The notes under the pieces are model-generated. The model saw only the letters and a program-made list of their open reading frames with translations, ran no database searches and was not told the DNA's origin. A stretch of 59,189 nucleotides of DNA from a virus: positions 1 to 59,189 of the IMG/VR virus record IMGVR_UViG_3300044984_002334. The stretch is one strand, 5' to 3'. Each line of letters starts with the position of its first letter. Within the stretch, counting starts at the first letter, position 1. Positions 38,383-46,621 of this stretch are shown here, one piece after another. The translations under genes were made by a program, and so were the position numbers.

Positions 38383-38833
38383 TTTTAATTTTCTTTGTTA
38401 TTAAGTACTGCGCAAGTAACGATACATATTCTATGAACTCCTCAGATTCTGTGTAAGCTCCTACGATATCTTTAATTTGTGCAACGTTATCTGTATTGTC
38501 ATCAGCCAAAACTTTAAAGATTTCTAAACGCAATCCTTCAGTACCGATCAAGATTTTAGACAAATTCTCATCTTTAATCATAAGAACTAACTGTGCAGTA
38601 GCTTCTTTTTCTAAAGTTATAAATGCTTCAGATGTAAGTGTTTGCTTTAAAATTTCTTTGATTTGCTCTTCATTATTAGGATTGCTATCAAGCAACGCAT
38701 CTGTAATTAAGCTAGCGCGATCAAATATAAGTTGAGTGGTTACAACAGCTGAAGTATTGTGTATGTGAGAAAGTATTTCGTTCTGAAATTTACCTATGCA
38801 GAACTTAAGAAGTTTTAAAAATAATTTTTTCAT
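38363..38833 (-). CDS. hypothetical helical protein in the lysis region
   Basis: A 156-aa protein with a basic amphipathic start (MKKLFLKLLKFCIGKFQNE) and an otherwise helical, acidic body (EEQIKEILKQTLTSEAF, DNVAQIKDIVGAYTESEEF). The ending IKNGRNSK is basic. The N-terminal helix might associate with membrane but is not a clean transmembrane segment. It overlaps the PAS-protein gene by 4 bases and lies in the same unit as the lysis-type enzyme. A role in lysis control is possible but unsupported by a motif. Confidence 0.5.
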   Translation of the reverse strand: MKKLFLKLLKFCIGKFQNEILSHIHNTSAVVTTQLIFDRASLITDALLDSNPNNEEQIKEILKQTLTSEAFITLEKEATAQLVLMIKDENLSKILIGTEGLRLEIFKVLADDNTDNVAQIKDIVGAYTESEEFIEYVSLLAQYLITKKIKNGRNSK

Positions 38834-39399
38834 TTTATGTGTGTTTTATTTATTGCAATACCACCTATTCCAACTATCTCTCCACCAACTTTACGTGGAT
38901 ACCTTATTACGTATAGATCTATTGTTTGATCTTTAATTTTAATCGTCTCTGTCAAAAATACAATTTCTTTGTGCGCTAATAAATCATTGACTTTAAAAGT
39001 TTCAGCTTCTTCTTTAGACCACAACTCTTCGTCTTTCTTACCTATGTAATCAGAAGATATTTTACCACGAGGTATAAGGAAAGCACTTTCATATGCTCGG
39101 TTTAAGGAAAGCATTGTTCCATCTCTATCTTTAATCCACATAGGAATTGGTAATTCCATATGAGCTGTTTCAAGTAAAACAAGTTTCACTTTAAATTCAT
39201 TTAGCATGTCTTCTAGATGATCTATCTTAATTTTTAAAGCTGTTTCTAAGTCTCTTAATCTTTGATTGTCATCTCTCCACAATTGTATGATAGCACTAAA
39301 ATCTTCCCTGCCTTCTTTTCGTTTTGCTAAATAAAGATTTACTATGGCTGCTAAACCCCCTCCACCTATAAATAGAAGTATATCTTTAAATACATCCAT
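38830..39399 (-). CDS. membrane-anchored coiled-coil protein with a PAS sensor domain
   Basis: A 189-aa protein in three parts. Residues 7-26 (ILLFIGGGGLAAIVNLYLAK) form one membrane helix. Residues about 40-80 are a coiled coil (QRLRDLETALKIKIDHLEDM). Residues about 80-189 read as a PAS domain: PIPMWIKDRDGTMLSLNRAY, YIGKKDEELWSKEEAE, FLTETIKIKDQT, YVIRYPRKVGGEIVGIGGIA and a final 'INKTHIK', matching the '...kD.dG.i..vN.a...', 'GK.d.el' and 'P..d..G.viGi.gia.DIT' blocks. PAS domains sense small ligands, redox state or light. Lying between fibre genes and a lysis-type enzyme, it could be a holin-like or regulatory sensor; that is inference. No kinase or other output domain is attached. Confidence 0.75.
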   Translation of the reverse strand: MDVFKDILLFIGGGGLAAIVNLYLAKRKEGREDFSAIIQLWRDDNQRLRDLETALKIKIDHLEDMLNEFKVKLVLLETAHMELPIPMWIKDRDGTMLSLNRAYESAFLIPRGKISSDYIGKKDEELWSKEEAETFKVNDLLAHKEIVFLTETIKIKDQTIDLYVIRYPRKVGGEIVGIGGIAINKTHIK

Positions 39400-39400
39400 G

Positions 39401-40042
39401 TTAATTTAAAACTTTTACCGTGTAAACACCTGAAGGAATAGTGGGAGTAGTACTCGAAGTAGAATTTGCTATACGAATTGTAACTACATTTTCATTTAAA
39501 ACAAAGGCACTGATAGTCAAACCAGTTAAATAACTAGTAGTGGGTGCGGAAACGAGTACCATGCTTCCAACAGTAGCGCCAGTAACATTGATTGTTAAAT
39601 CTTTACTTGTGTTAGCAGCTATTGTTGTAAATGCTAAAGTATCACTAGCTGATAAAATAGAAGAAAATGTTTGTGAAGTTAAAGCAATAACACCGCTAGC
39701 ATCTGGAAAAGTGATTTGTTGTGTAGCTGTTAAACTACTAAATTCTAATTTAAGTTGAACACTGTTGTTACTAGCATAGTCATAAAAATTAATGTATGGT
39801 TGTCCAGTAGAAGTATTAGCAAGTTTTAATGTGTGATTTCCGCCAAAATCGAGAGTGACTGGTCCAGTAGTAAGTGCGCCTACTTGAGGATCGTAATTTC
39901 CTGCCATTGTTATGGTTTGAAAATTTAATTCTTCTGGAAAAGTTGAAATGTATTGTTTTATAATTGGAACTGCTGCAATATTTAAAGAGGTAGTGGCGTC
40001 TGAATTCCCTCTCATTATGGAAATAGGTAAATATAAACTCAT
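39401..40042 (-). CDS. 213-aa fibre-like beta protein
   Basis: A Thr/Ser/Asn-rich protein with tail-fibre style segments: KLANTSTGQPYINFYDYASN, QQITFPDASGVIALTSQTF and a C-terminal 'VVTIRIANSTSSTTPTIPSG' strand block resembling the end domain of Bacteroidota phage fibres. Its base composition is AT-rich like the rest of the phage, unlike the neighbouring GC-rich fibre part. It lies 51 bases after the preceding fibre gene and 1 base before the PAS gene. Likely an additional short fibre or fibre tip. Confidence 0.6.
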   Translation of the reverse strand: MSLYLPISIMRGNSDATTSLNIAAVPIIKQYISTFPEELNFQTITMAGNYDPQVGALTTGPVTLDFGGNHTLKLANTSTGQPYINFYDYASNNSVQLKLEFSSLTATQQITFPDASGVIALTSQTFSSILSASDTLAFTTIAANTSKDLTINVTGATVGSMVLVSAPTTSYLTGLTISAFVLNENVVTIRIANSTSSTTPTIPSGVYTVKVLN

Positions 40043-40093
40043 CTTATTTTTGTAGTTTTTACCAGAAAAAGCTGGTCAATTTGTATTTCATAT

Positions 40094-41749
40094 TTAAAAA
40101 GTTGAAAGTGCTACTCGTTTCCATCCGGTGGACGCTTTGAAATAAATATAATCGTCATCTACGGACACGTCGCCCGCCGCGCCGTTTGCGTCTGCCGATC
40201 CAGTTGGGGTGTATTGAGTTACTAATCTTAACTGTGTATATCCGTTTGTACCTGTAATGGTGACGTTGGAAGTAGGGACCGTTGTGCTGCCAAATGCGGA
40301 TTTACCAACAAAATTATTTACCGCCGTCGTACCTGTTTGATATATTGCTTTTCTTGCAGTACCGCCTGTATTTGTTCCATCTGCTGAAATTTCTAAGGCC
40401 CGAAAGTCTGCCGATGCTGTTAGGATCGGATTTATAAATACGTTTCTAACTATACCCGATGCGCCACCGGTTTGATTTGTGGTTGTCGTTAATTGAATTT
40501 CACTGAAAGTACACGTGCCGGATGTTGGAGCAAAAATATTTGAAAAAAGTGTTCCGTATTTTGTGCCCGACGTTGTTGAAAAACTACTGTTTCCAATTCT
40601 TATACCAGTACCCGACGCGTTGTTACTTGAATTTAACACAATTGCCTGTGTGCTTGCGGCGCTCGTTGATATTGATATTGTGCCCGAACTATTGCCTAAT
40701 GTCAATGCTTGCGCACTATTCCCGATCGTAAAGCCTGCCGTTGTTGTGATACCTGTGTTAAGATATGATGCTGCGGATACTCCCGCGCTGCTGAATACCC
40801 TTAACCCTGATCCCGGACTAAAATTAAATTGTTCGACCAATGCTCCTGCATTATTAACAAGACTTATTCCAAGGTTACCCGTACGGCTCGCGTGTGTCGC
40901 TGTGCCCCATTTTGCAGATATTTGCGCGGCATCCTGATTGTCTGTTGTTGTTGTTTCCAGTTCAAACAGTAGCCCGGCTCCAAAATTATCGGCTGTGGTA
41001 CCGGTGCTATTTGCTTGAATAGTTAATGCCTCTTGCACCGTTGCCGTGTTTGCTGTGACAACCGTTTGCGTAATTGCACCGCCTGTTGTTGCCGCTCCTG
41101 CAATTGTTTGCCGAACCACGCCGTTTGTCTCAAACGAAAGTGCATTTGCATCGTTGGTTCCGATTAATACGGTTGTGCCTGTTGTGTTACCTCCGTTAAT
41201 AATATCCCCGGCCCCGCCTGTTATCGTCGTATTGGTTACGCTTGTTATACGCCCGTCCGCATCTACGGCAAAAACAGGCACCTGTGTTGCGCTTCCGTAT
41301 GTGGCGGCTGTTACCGTTGTGCTTTCCAATTCCGAACTTCCCACTGCGTTTGCTGCGATCTTTGCCGCTGTTACCGCGTCGTTTGCAATTGCCCAAGTTG
41401 TGCCTCCATCATTTACTGTAATATCACCTTTGCTACCATCGGTAATACCCCCACCAGATACTGTTGTATTAGTTACTGAAGTAATCTGGCCTTTAGCATT
41501 TACTGCGAACACAGGAATTTGAGAAGCTGAACCATAAGTGTTAGCTGTAACAGAAGTATTAGCTAACATTGTTGAAGAAACCCCATTAGACTTAATAGAA
41601 AGAATCTGACTATCAGTACCATTTCCTGAGAATATAGTTGTGTCTACGGTTATAGAATCGCTTTTAATTAAGTTTATTAACTCACTGTAAGATTGCGAAT
41701 AAACATTTGCTCCAAATAAAATGAAGCTGCATAAAATATAATTTTTCAT
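40094..41749 (-). CDS. mosaic tail-fibre/adhesin with signal peptide
   Basis: The start at 41749, two bases after the previous gene's stop, yields MKNYILCSFILFGANVYSQS, a Sec-type signal peptide with the Bacteroidota-like 'S-Q' cleavage region. An ATG at 41773 would bury it. The body is a beta-repeat fibre. It contains two copies of the fibre repeat 'VTAxTYGSAxQ(I/V)PVFAVxAxGxITSVTNTT', the first AT-rich at about 41550-41461, the second GC-rich at about 41313-41221. The C-terminus (YTQLRLVTQYTPTGSADANG, then a DDYIYFKASTGWKRVAL ending) is a common end of Bacteroidota fibres. From about 41400 down to the stop the DNA is clearly more GC-rich than the phage average. Likely receptor-binding or surface-binding protein. 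Confidence 0.75.
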   Translation of the reverse strand: MKNYILCSFILFGANVYSQSYSELINLIKSDSITVDTTIFSGNGTDSQILSIKSNGVSSTMLANTSVTANTYGSASQIPVFAVNAKGQITSVTNTTVSGGGITDGSKGDITVNDGGTTWAIANDAVTAAKIAANAVGSSELESTTVTAATYGSATQVPVFAVDADGRITSVTNTTITGGAGDIINGGNTTGTTVLIGTNDANALSFETNGVVRQTIAGAATTGGAITQTVVTANTATVQEALTIQANSTGTTADNFGAGLLFELETTTTDNQDAAQISAKWGTATHASRTGNLGISLVNNAGALVEQFNFSPGSGLRVFSSAGVSAASYLNTGITTTAGFTIGNSAQALTLGNSSGTISISTSAASTQAIVLNSSNNASGTGIRIGNSSFSTTSGTKYGTLFSNIFAPTSGTCTFSEIQLTTTTNQTGGASGIVRNVFINPILTASADFRALEISADGTNTGGTARKAIYQTGTTAVNNFVGKSAFGSTTVPTSNVTITGTNGYTQLRLVTQYTPTGSADANGAAGDVSVDDDYIYFKASTGWKRVALSTF

Positions 41750-41751
41750 AG

Positions 41752-44700
41752 TTATAATATTAAACGATACCATCTTAACCCATTTGTATTGTAAACATAA
41801 GAATACGTATCTCCTCCTTTTGCTGGGGAAGCAGGAACGCTGGCTTGATAAATAGTTTTACCTGCGCTAGCATTTATAGTTAAGGTGGTAATAAGGTTAG
41901 AACCTGTAGGTATAGTGCCACCAAAAACAATAGTAACAACTTGTCCTTCGTAAGGATTCGCTGGTAAGACAAATGTATGTGATGCTATAAGTGTTGGTAT
42001 ATTTATCACTACTCTTGAAATGTTATTTGCAAGTGACGTAGTTGCAGCTGAGGTTAAAGATGTGGCATAAAATGTAGTTCCTAAACTAACACCACTAGGT
42101 ATAGTTGCTATTCCTGTAGTTCCAGCTACTGTGACATATGGTGTTATAGTTCCAGTTCCAGATTGATATGACATTACCAAATTATCTAAGTTGTCATGTA
42201 AAAGACTCCAAGTATCTCCAGCACCATTAGTATTCAATAACAAAAGATTAGAGGCTGTATCAGCAACTGCATTACCCCGACCATCAATACGTATTGCTCC
42301 AGCAAATCTTGCATTTCCTTCTACACGTAATTTAACCGCAGCTAATACTGCAGCACCTATTGCAACATTAGTATTGTTAGTAACTATAGCGCTACTTCCT
42401 GCTATTGAAGTTCCGTTATAATATAACATTTGAGACGAACTACCGCCAATTAACGACGCTAAATTCGCATTCGTTGCGTTACTTATTGTAGCAACACCTG
42501 CTGTAACATTATTATATAAAAAACCTGAACTTAAAGCTCCTAGGTTTTGCTCATTAGTTAAAGTAGGTTCTGAAGTAGAAGTAACAAAAGATAATCCTGT
42601 ACCTACACCACCTCCTGTAGGATTTTTAGGTTCCCAGATAGAAGTTGTATTATTCCATGCAATTACTTGACCGTCTGTAGGAAGAACTGTACTGAGTGCT
42701 CTTGTAGCTAACCTAGTATCTACATAACCTTTATCAGTTAAAGATCTATTTGTGTAACCAGTTTTATAATCAGCTGCATATTGTAATCCTTTAGAAGTAG
42801 CCCTATTATCTGTTACAATCATATCTCCTGTACTATTATTCAATTCTAGTTGGATGTTATCACCAAATACATTCCAACTAGCTGTGCCAGTTAGTGAAAA
42901 TGATGTTACTCCACCTGTTATCGTATTTACTGTGATACCATTTCCATAATCATTTATAGATCCATCTTCTAAGGAGTTGCCACCTAAAGCAACTTTTGGT
43001 ATTCTATTTACCGTAAGTGTTGAAGTTTTACCAATTTTATTATTGAACGTTGACCAATCTGTGCTGTTTAATGCACCACGAGCAGTTGCCGATGCAGTTG
43101 GTAAATTAAATGTATGTGAATTGGATGCAGAATTAATTACAAAATCTGTTCCAGAAGTACCTGTAACTAATGTTTGCGCGTTTCCAGTTAAGGAATTCAA
43201 AGAAGTTAAGGCATTAGCACTAACAGTTAATGTGTTAGAAGCTGCAAAATAAGTTGTTCCAATAATACCAGATCCGTTAACAGTTAAAGTTTGCCCACCT
43301 AAATTCTCAGAATTAGTGCCATCTGTTAGTGTAAGATTTTCATTTGTTACACTACCATCCACCTCTGTACCAGTTACAATTATAGTACCAGCCGATTGAG
43401 TAACTGCATTAATGCCAGCCCCTGCAATTGTAGCAGTACCGCCTCCAGTTCCTGATATTGCGTTAAGTGACAGTATTCCGGTTGCTACACCTGTTACTGT
43501 CAGCGTTTGTGCCTCATTTGTTATGCTACCATCTACTTCCGTTGCCGTTATGGTAATCGTGCCTCCATTTGCAGATATTGTTTCTGCAATAGCATTAATG
43601 CCAGCGGCGTTGATTGTTACACCTGTTGCACCCGACGTGTTGGAGGTAATTACCGAAGAAGCGGCACCACCAGCGCCTACTCCTATTAATCCCTCGTTAG
43701 TTACGCTACCATCTACCTCCGTTCCTGTTATGGTGAAATTAGGATACGTGCCGGTTGCTACATTAATACCAGCCCCTGTAATTGCGACTGTTTGGTCGGG
43801 TGCTGTATTTGTTATTGTTGCAATACCGTCTAATGTTGTTCCTGTTGTTGCAATTCCTATTCCGGTGCCCTCGGCTAACTGTAGAGAACCTCCGGTATTG
43901 CTAAGTGTAACAGTATGAGTAGTTGCGTTTGAGGTGTTTGCAAGTGTTTGCAGTTCCAGTGTGGCCGGGTCGAGTGTGGAGCGCACTGCTATGCCGGAAG
44001 CGTCGAGTTGTAGCAGGCGGTTTCCTGTGCCGGATAGGTTGTCGAAGATTACGGCGCGGTCGTCTCTGACGGAAAAGGCTAATTGACTACTGCTATTCCG
44101 CATGCGAACGGAATAAGTAGACGAGGTACTACCAGTGCCTGTTACAGTCATCTTATTATTACTGTTGGGAGTGCTTCCTACGCCTGTATTACCTTTTAGG
44201 TAGTTATTATTCGTAGATACATCTGAATATAAAAAGTATTTGCTCCCTGTTACAGACGATAAGTTAAGGTTATCAAATACGCCATACTGATTCACAACAG
44301 ACCCTCCAGAATTTGTCGCGCCTTCCAATAGTAACCCGTATAAATTTGATGTTGTTGTACCCGCTCCGTTGGTTGCCATATATGCCCTATATCCTGTTTG
44401 TGTATTTCCAGTTAGCCGCGAATTAATTATAAGCGCATTAATGCCGTAAGCGGTTTTTGACTCCTTAACCTCTAACTCTATACCATATCCGGTGTTCCAT
44501 CTGCCTGTACTATTATCGAGCACACGCGCATTTATGCCGCGCGCTGTATGAGCATCCCGCGTATCACTATATCTGTTAACGTCGAACTGTAGTCCATTGC
44601 AATACTGAACATCGCCCGTCGTTGCAAAGTTATTAATAACGCCAAACACTCCTCTAATACCTAATGCTGTACCGGAATTATTTGTAGTAGTACTTTGGAA

Positions 44701-46620
44701 TCCAGCTGTGTTGATGTTTACGGTTTCAACTGGAATTATAACGTCTGATTTCATTCCGTATGCAAACAAAGATGACGGTGCGCCAGTAGAGCCTAATGTT
44801 ATACTGCTGTTATATCCATTTATATTTGTATTACTCGTGGACGATGTTCCTGAATATACTACTCTGTTAAGATATGTATTAGCACTTATAATGCCTGAAC
44901 TTTGGTGAACGTAGGTGCCGTCCGTGTAAATGGAATTGTTGCCTAATCCCGGAGTTATCCGTAGCCCCGTACCGTTATAAGTGAAATTTGCATTACTTGT
45001 AATAGAATTAACATTATTCCAGTACGCCACACGTTCATTGCTCCCGCTGCCCGTTACCCCTCCGCCAGCCGTAATATCTGCCGCCACCAACCCCCGAAAC
45101 GCCGGAGTAGCAAGACCACCAGAAGTTGGCCCAGCGAATACTGTATTGGCCGACTGCGTGAATAGTGCCGTTGCTAACGTGCCGGAGCCTGTAACAGGCG
45201 AACCTGACACCGAAAAAATGGACGGCATGGTAAGTCCCACACTTGTAACTGTACCAACCGGTGCAGTAATCCATGAAGGAGAGGTCCCGTTAGTGGATAG
45301 TATTTTCCCAGTGTTGCCAGTCTGGGTGGGCAATTCTATTTCGTTGGTGATACTGCTATCTGCAACTGTACTATTTTGCCACCACTTACTAGCACTATTA
45401 TATGTCAAAACCTGCCCATTGGTCGGACTTGTCAACTTAACGTCGTGTAACTCGTTTAACCCTTCGCCGTTTTGCACATTTGCGTATATGATACCTACAG
45501 CCGCATGCTGTCTAACACAATACCCTACTATCACCTCATGATTAGGCGCTGTTGGAAGGGTAGCGGTTATGCCGCCGGGAACGGTTGGTGAAAGATACAA
45601 AGGTGCGCCCTCCGGGAATGCCGACGTATTAAGACCTCTTACCAGCCCCTCCGTTGTTACATATCCCTCCTGATTATTTGCAATATTTTCTGTTGCAATA
45701 CCCAATACAGTATTGGTTGTGCTGTCACTGCTTGCGCTTGCAATTCTGACCGCTATTCGATTACCCTGCGCCCCTGATACGTAAACTACCTGGCCATTAT
45801 TTATCGTTGTACCGGATTTATTGACCACCCGTGCAAGTGATTCCTGACCGACCTGCAATGTAACATTTCCGCCTTTCATACCCAAGTCAAGGGTGCCGTC
45901 TGTATCGTTCCATCGAAAAGTGCCGATACCGCCGGGCAAAGTTGGTAACGTGTTGAATGATAATCGGTCGAGCGTGTCAATCCTGATAACAGTACCGTCT
46001 ATTGCAATTCCTTCACCGGCCGTGTAAGAAGTGCCGCCCCCGCTACCACTGGCTATCCAAATAGTTCCATTAGATCTATAAATTTGTCCAAAAGAGTTTT
46101 TCCAAAGTTCTCCTTGTTTGCCAACTGCTGTTACAGCTGGCTGCACTCCTTCCGCTCCTATATAGTCAGTTATCTCTTTTGCATCTTTTATATATTTATC
46201 GACTTGAATAACTAATCTGTTCCGTATAAGAGAAGCTAAGTCGTTCCTCAAAGAAGAAGGAAAAGAAGGAAGTTTATAAAATGTAGATGGATGTATAATT
46301 GCTGCCTCTCCATATGGGACATCTGGAGCAATATCAGAAAACACTTCCATTTCTAGTATAGAACCAGAAGCAAGTATAATACTTGTGACTGTGAATATAG
46401 AAAGATTAGGTCCGTCTAATGTATATAAAGAATCATTAATAGAAACTGAAGTGGCATCAAAAGCACCTAAGTCATCTCCAGTAATTCCAGTAATGTTAAA
46501 ATAACCTCCTCCTGTGCGAGCCACAGTAGTAATTTCATATCTCATTATAGGATTAATGGGAACTTGAGCATTTGTTGAAAATATACAAAAAATCCCAAAT
46601 ACTAAAAGTAAAACTCTCAT
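41752..46620 (-). CDS. 1622-aa mosaic tail fibre with signal peptide
   Basis: N-terminal MRVLLLVFGIFCIFSTNAQ is a canonical Bacteroidota signal peptide ending NAQ. The chain then shows fibre modules: GELWKNSFGQIYRSNGTIWI, a 'NNGQVVYVSGAQGN...GIATENIANNQEGYVTTEG' domain known from phage tail proteins, then VTSVGLTMPSIFSVSGSPVT and AFRGLVAADI repeats, and three TEVDGS(V/I)TNE units about 59 residues apart. The C-terminus (about 41760-42600) is a surface-protein type beta domain (KTIYQASVPASPAKGGDTYS, YNTNGLRWYRLIL). DNA is AT-rich at both ends and GC-rich between about 43440 and 46070. Probably the main receptor-binding fibre, or a host surface protein captured by the phage. Confidence 0.8.
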   Translation of the reverse strand: MRVLLLVFGIFCIFSTNAQVPINPIMRYEITTVARTGGGYFNITGITGDDLGAFDATSVSINDSLYTLDGPNLSIFTVTSIILASGSILEMEVFSDIAPDVPYGEAAIIHPSTFYKLPSFPSSLRNDLASLIRNRLVIQVDKYIKDAKEITDYIGAEGVQPAVTAVGKQGELWKNSFGQIYRSNGTIWIASGSGGGTSYTAGEGIAIDGTVIRIDTLDRLSFNTLPTLPGGIGTFRWNDTDGTLDLGMKGGNVTLQVGQESLARVVNKSGTTINNGQVVYVSGAQGNRIAVRIASASSDSTTNTVLGIATENIANNQEGYVTTEGLVRGLNTSAFPEGAPLYLSPTVPGGITATLPTAPNHEVIVGYCVRQHAAVGIIYANVQNGEGLNELHDVKLTSPTNGQVLTYNSASKWWQNSTVADSSITNEIELPTQTGNTGKILSTNGTSPSWITAPVGTVTSVGLTMPSIFSVSGSPVTGSGTLATALFTQSANTVFAGPTSGGLATPAFRGLVAADITAGGGVTGSGSNERVAYWNNVNSITSNANFTYNGTGLRITPGLGNNSIYTDGTYVHQSSGIISANTYLNRVVYSGTSSTSNTNINGYNSSITLGSTGAPSSLFAYGMKSDVIIPVETVNINTAGFQSTTTNNSGTALGIRGVFGVINNFATTGDVQYCNGLQFDVNRYSDTRDAHTARGINARVLDNSTGRWNTGYGIELEVKESKTAYGINALIINSRLTGNTQTGYRAYMATNGAGTTTSNLYGLLLEGATNSGGSVVNQYGVFDNLNLSSVTGSKYFLYSDVSTNNNYLKGNTGVGSTPNSNNKMTVTGTGSTSSTYSVRMRNSSSQLAFSVRDDRAVIFDNLSGTGNRLLQLDASGIAVRSTLDPATLELQTLANTSNATTHTVTLSNTGGSLQLAEGTGIGIATTGTTLDGIATITNTAPDQTVAITGAGINVATGTYPNFTITGTEVDGSVTNEGLIGVGAGGAASSVITSNTSGATGVTINAAGINAIAETISANGGTITITATEVDGSITNEAQTLTVTGVATGILSLNAISGTGGGTATIAGAGINAVTQSAGTIIVTGTEVDGSVTNENLTLTDGTNSENLGGQTLTVNGSGIIGTTYFAASNTLTVSANALTSLNSLTGNAQTLVTGTSGTDFVINSASNSHTFNLPTASATARGALNSTDWSTFNNKIGKTSTLTVNRIPKVALGGNSLEDGSINDYGNGITVNTITGGVTSFSLTGTASWNVFGDNIQLELNNSTGDMIVTDNRATSKGLQYAADYKTGYTNRSLTDKGYVDTRLATRALSTVLPTDGQVIAWNNTTSIWEPKNPTGGGVGTGLSFVTSTSEPTLTNEQNLGALSSGFLYNNVTAGVATISNATNANLASLIGGSSSQMLYYNGTSIAGSSAIVTNNTNVAIGAAVLAAVKLRVEGNARFAGAIRIDGRGNAVADTASNLLLLNTNGAGDTWSLLHDNLDNLVMSYQSGTGTITPYVTVAGTTGIATIPSGVSLGTTFYATSLTSAATTSLANNISRVVINIPTLIASHTFVLPANPYEGQVVTIVFGGTIPTGSNLITTLTINASAGKTIYQASVPASPAKGGDTYSYVYNTNGLRWYRLIL

Positions 46621-46621
46621 G

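Noticed and set aside
40061-40076. Hairpin ACCAG-AAAAAG-CTGGT between fibre genes as a terminator
   Set aside because: Stem of only 5 bp, and no U-run follows on the minus strand.
43412-43918. Plus-strand frames over the fibre gene, rich in Val/Pro/Ala
   Set aside because: They are the complement of Thr/Gly-rich fibre repeats, with no start context; the minus-strand frame is clearly the real gene.
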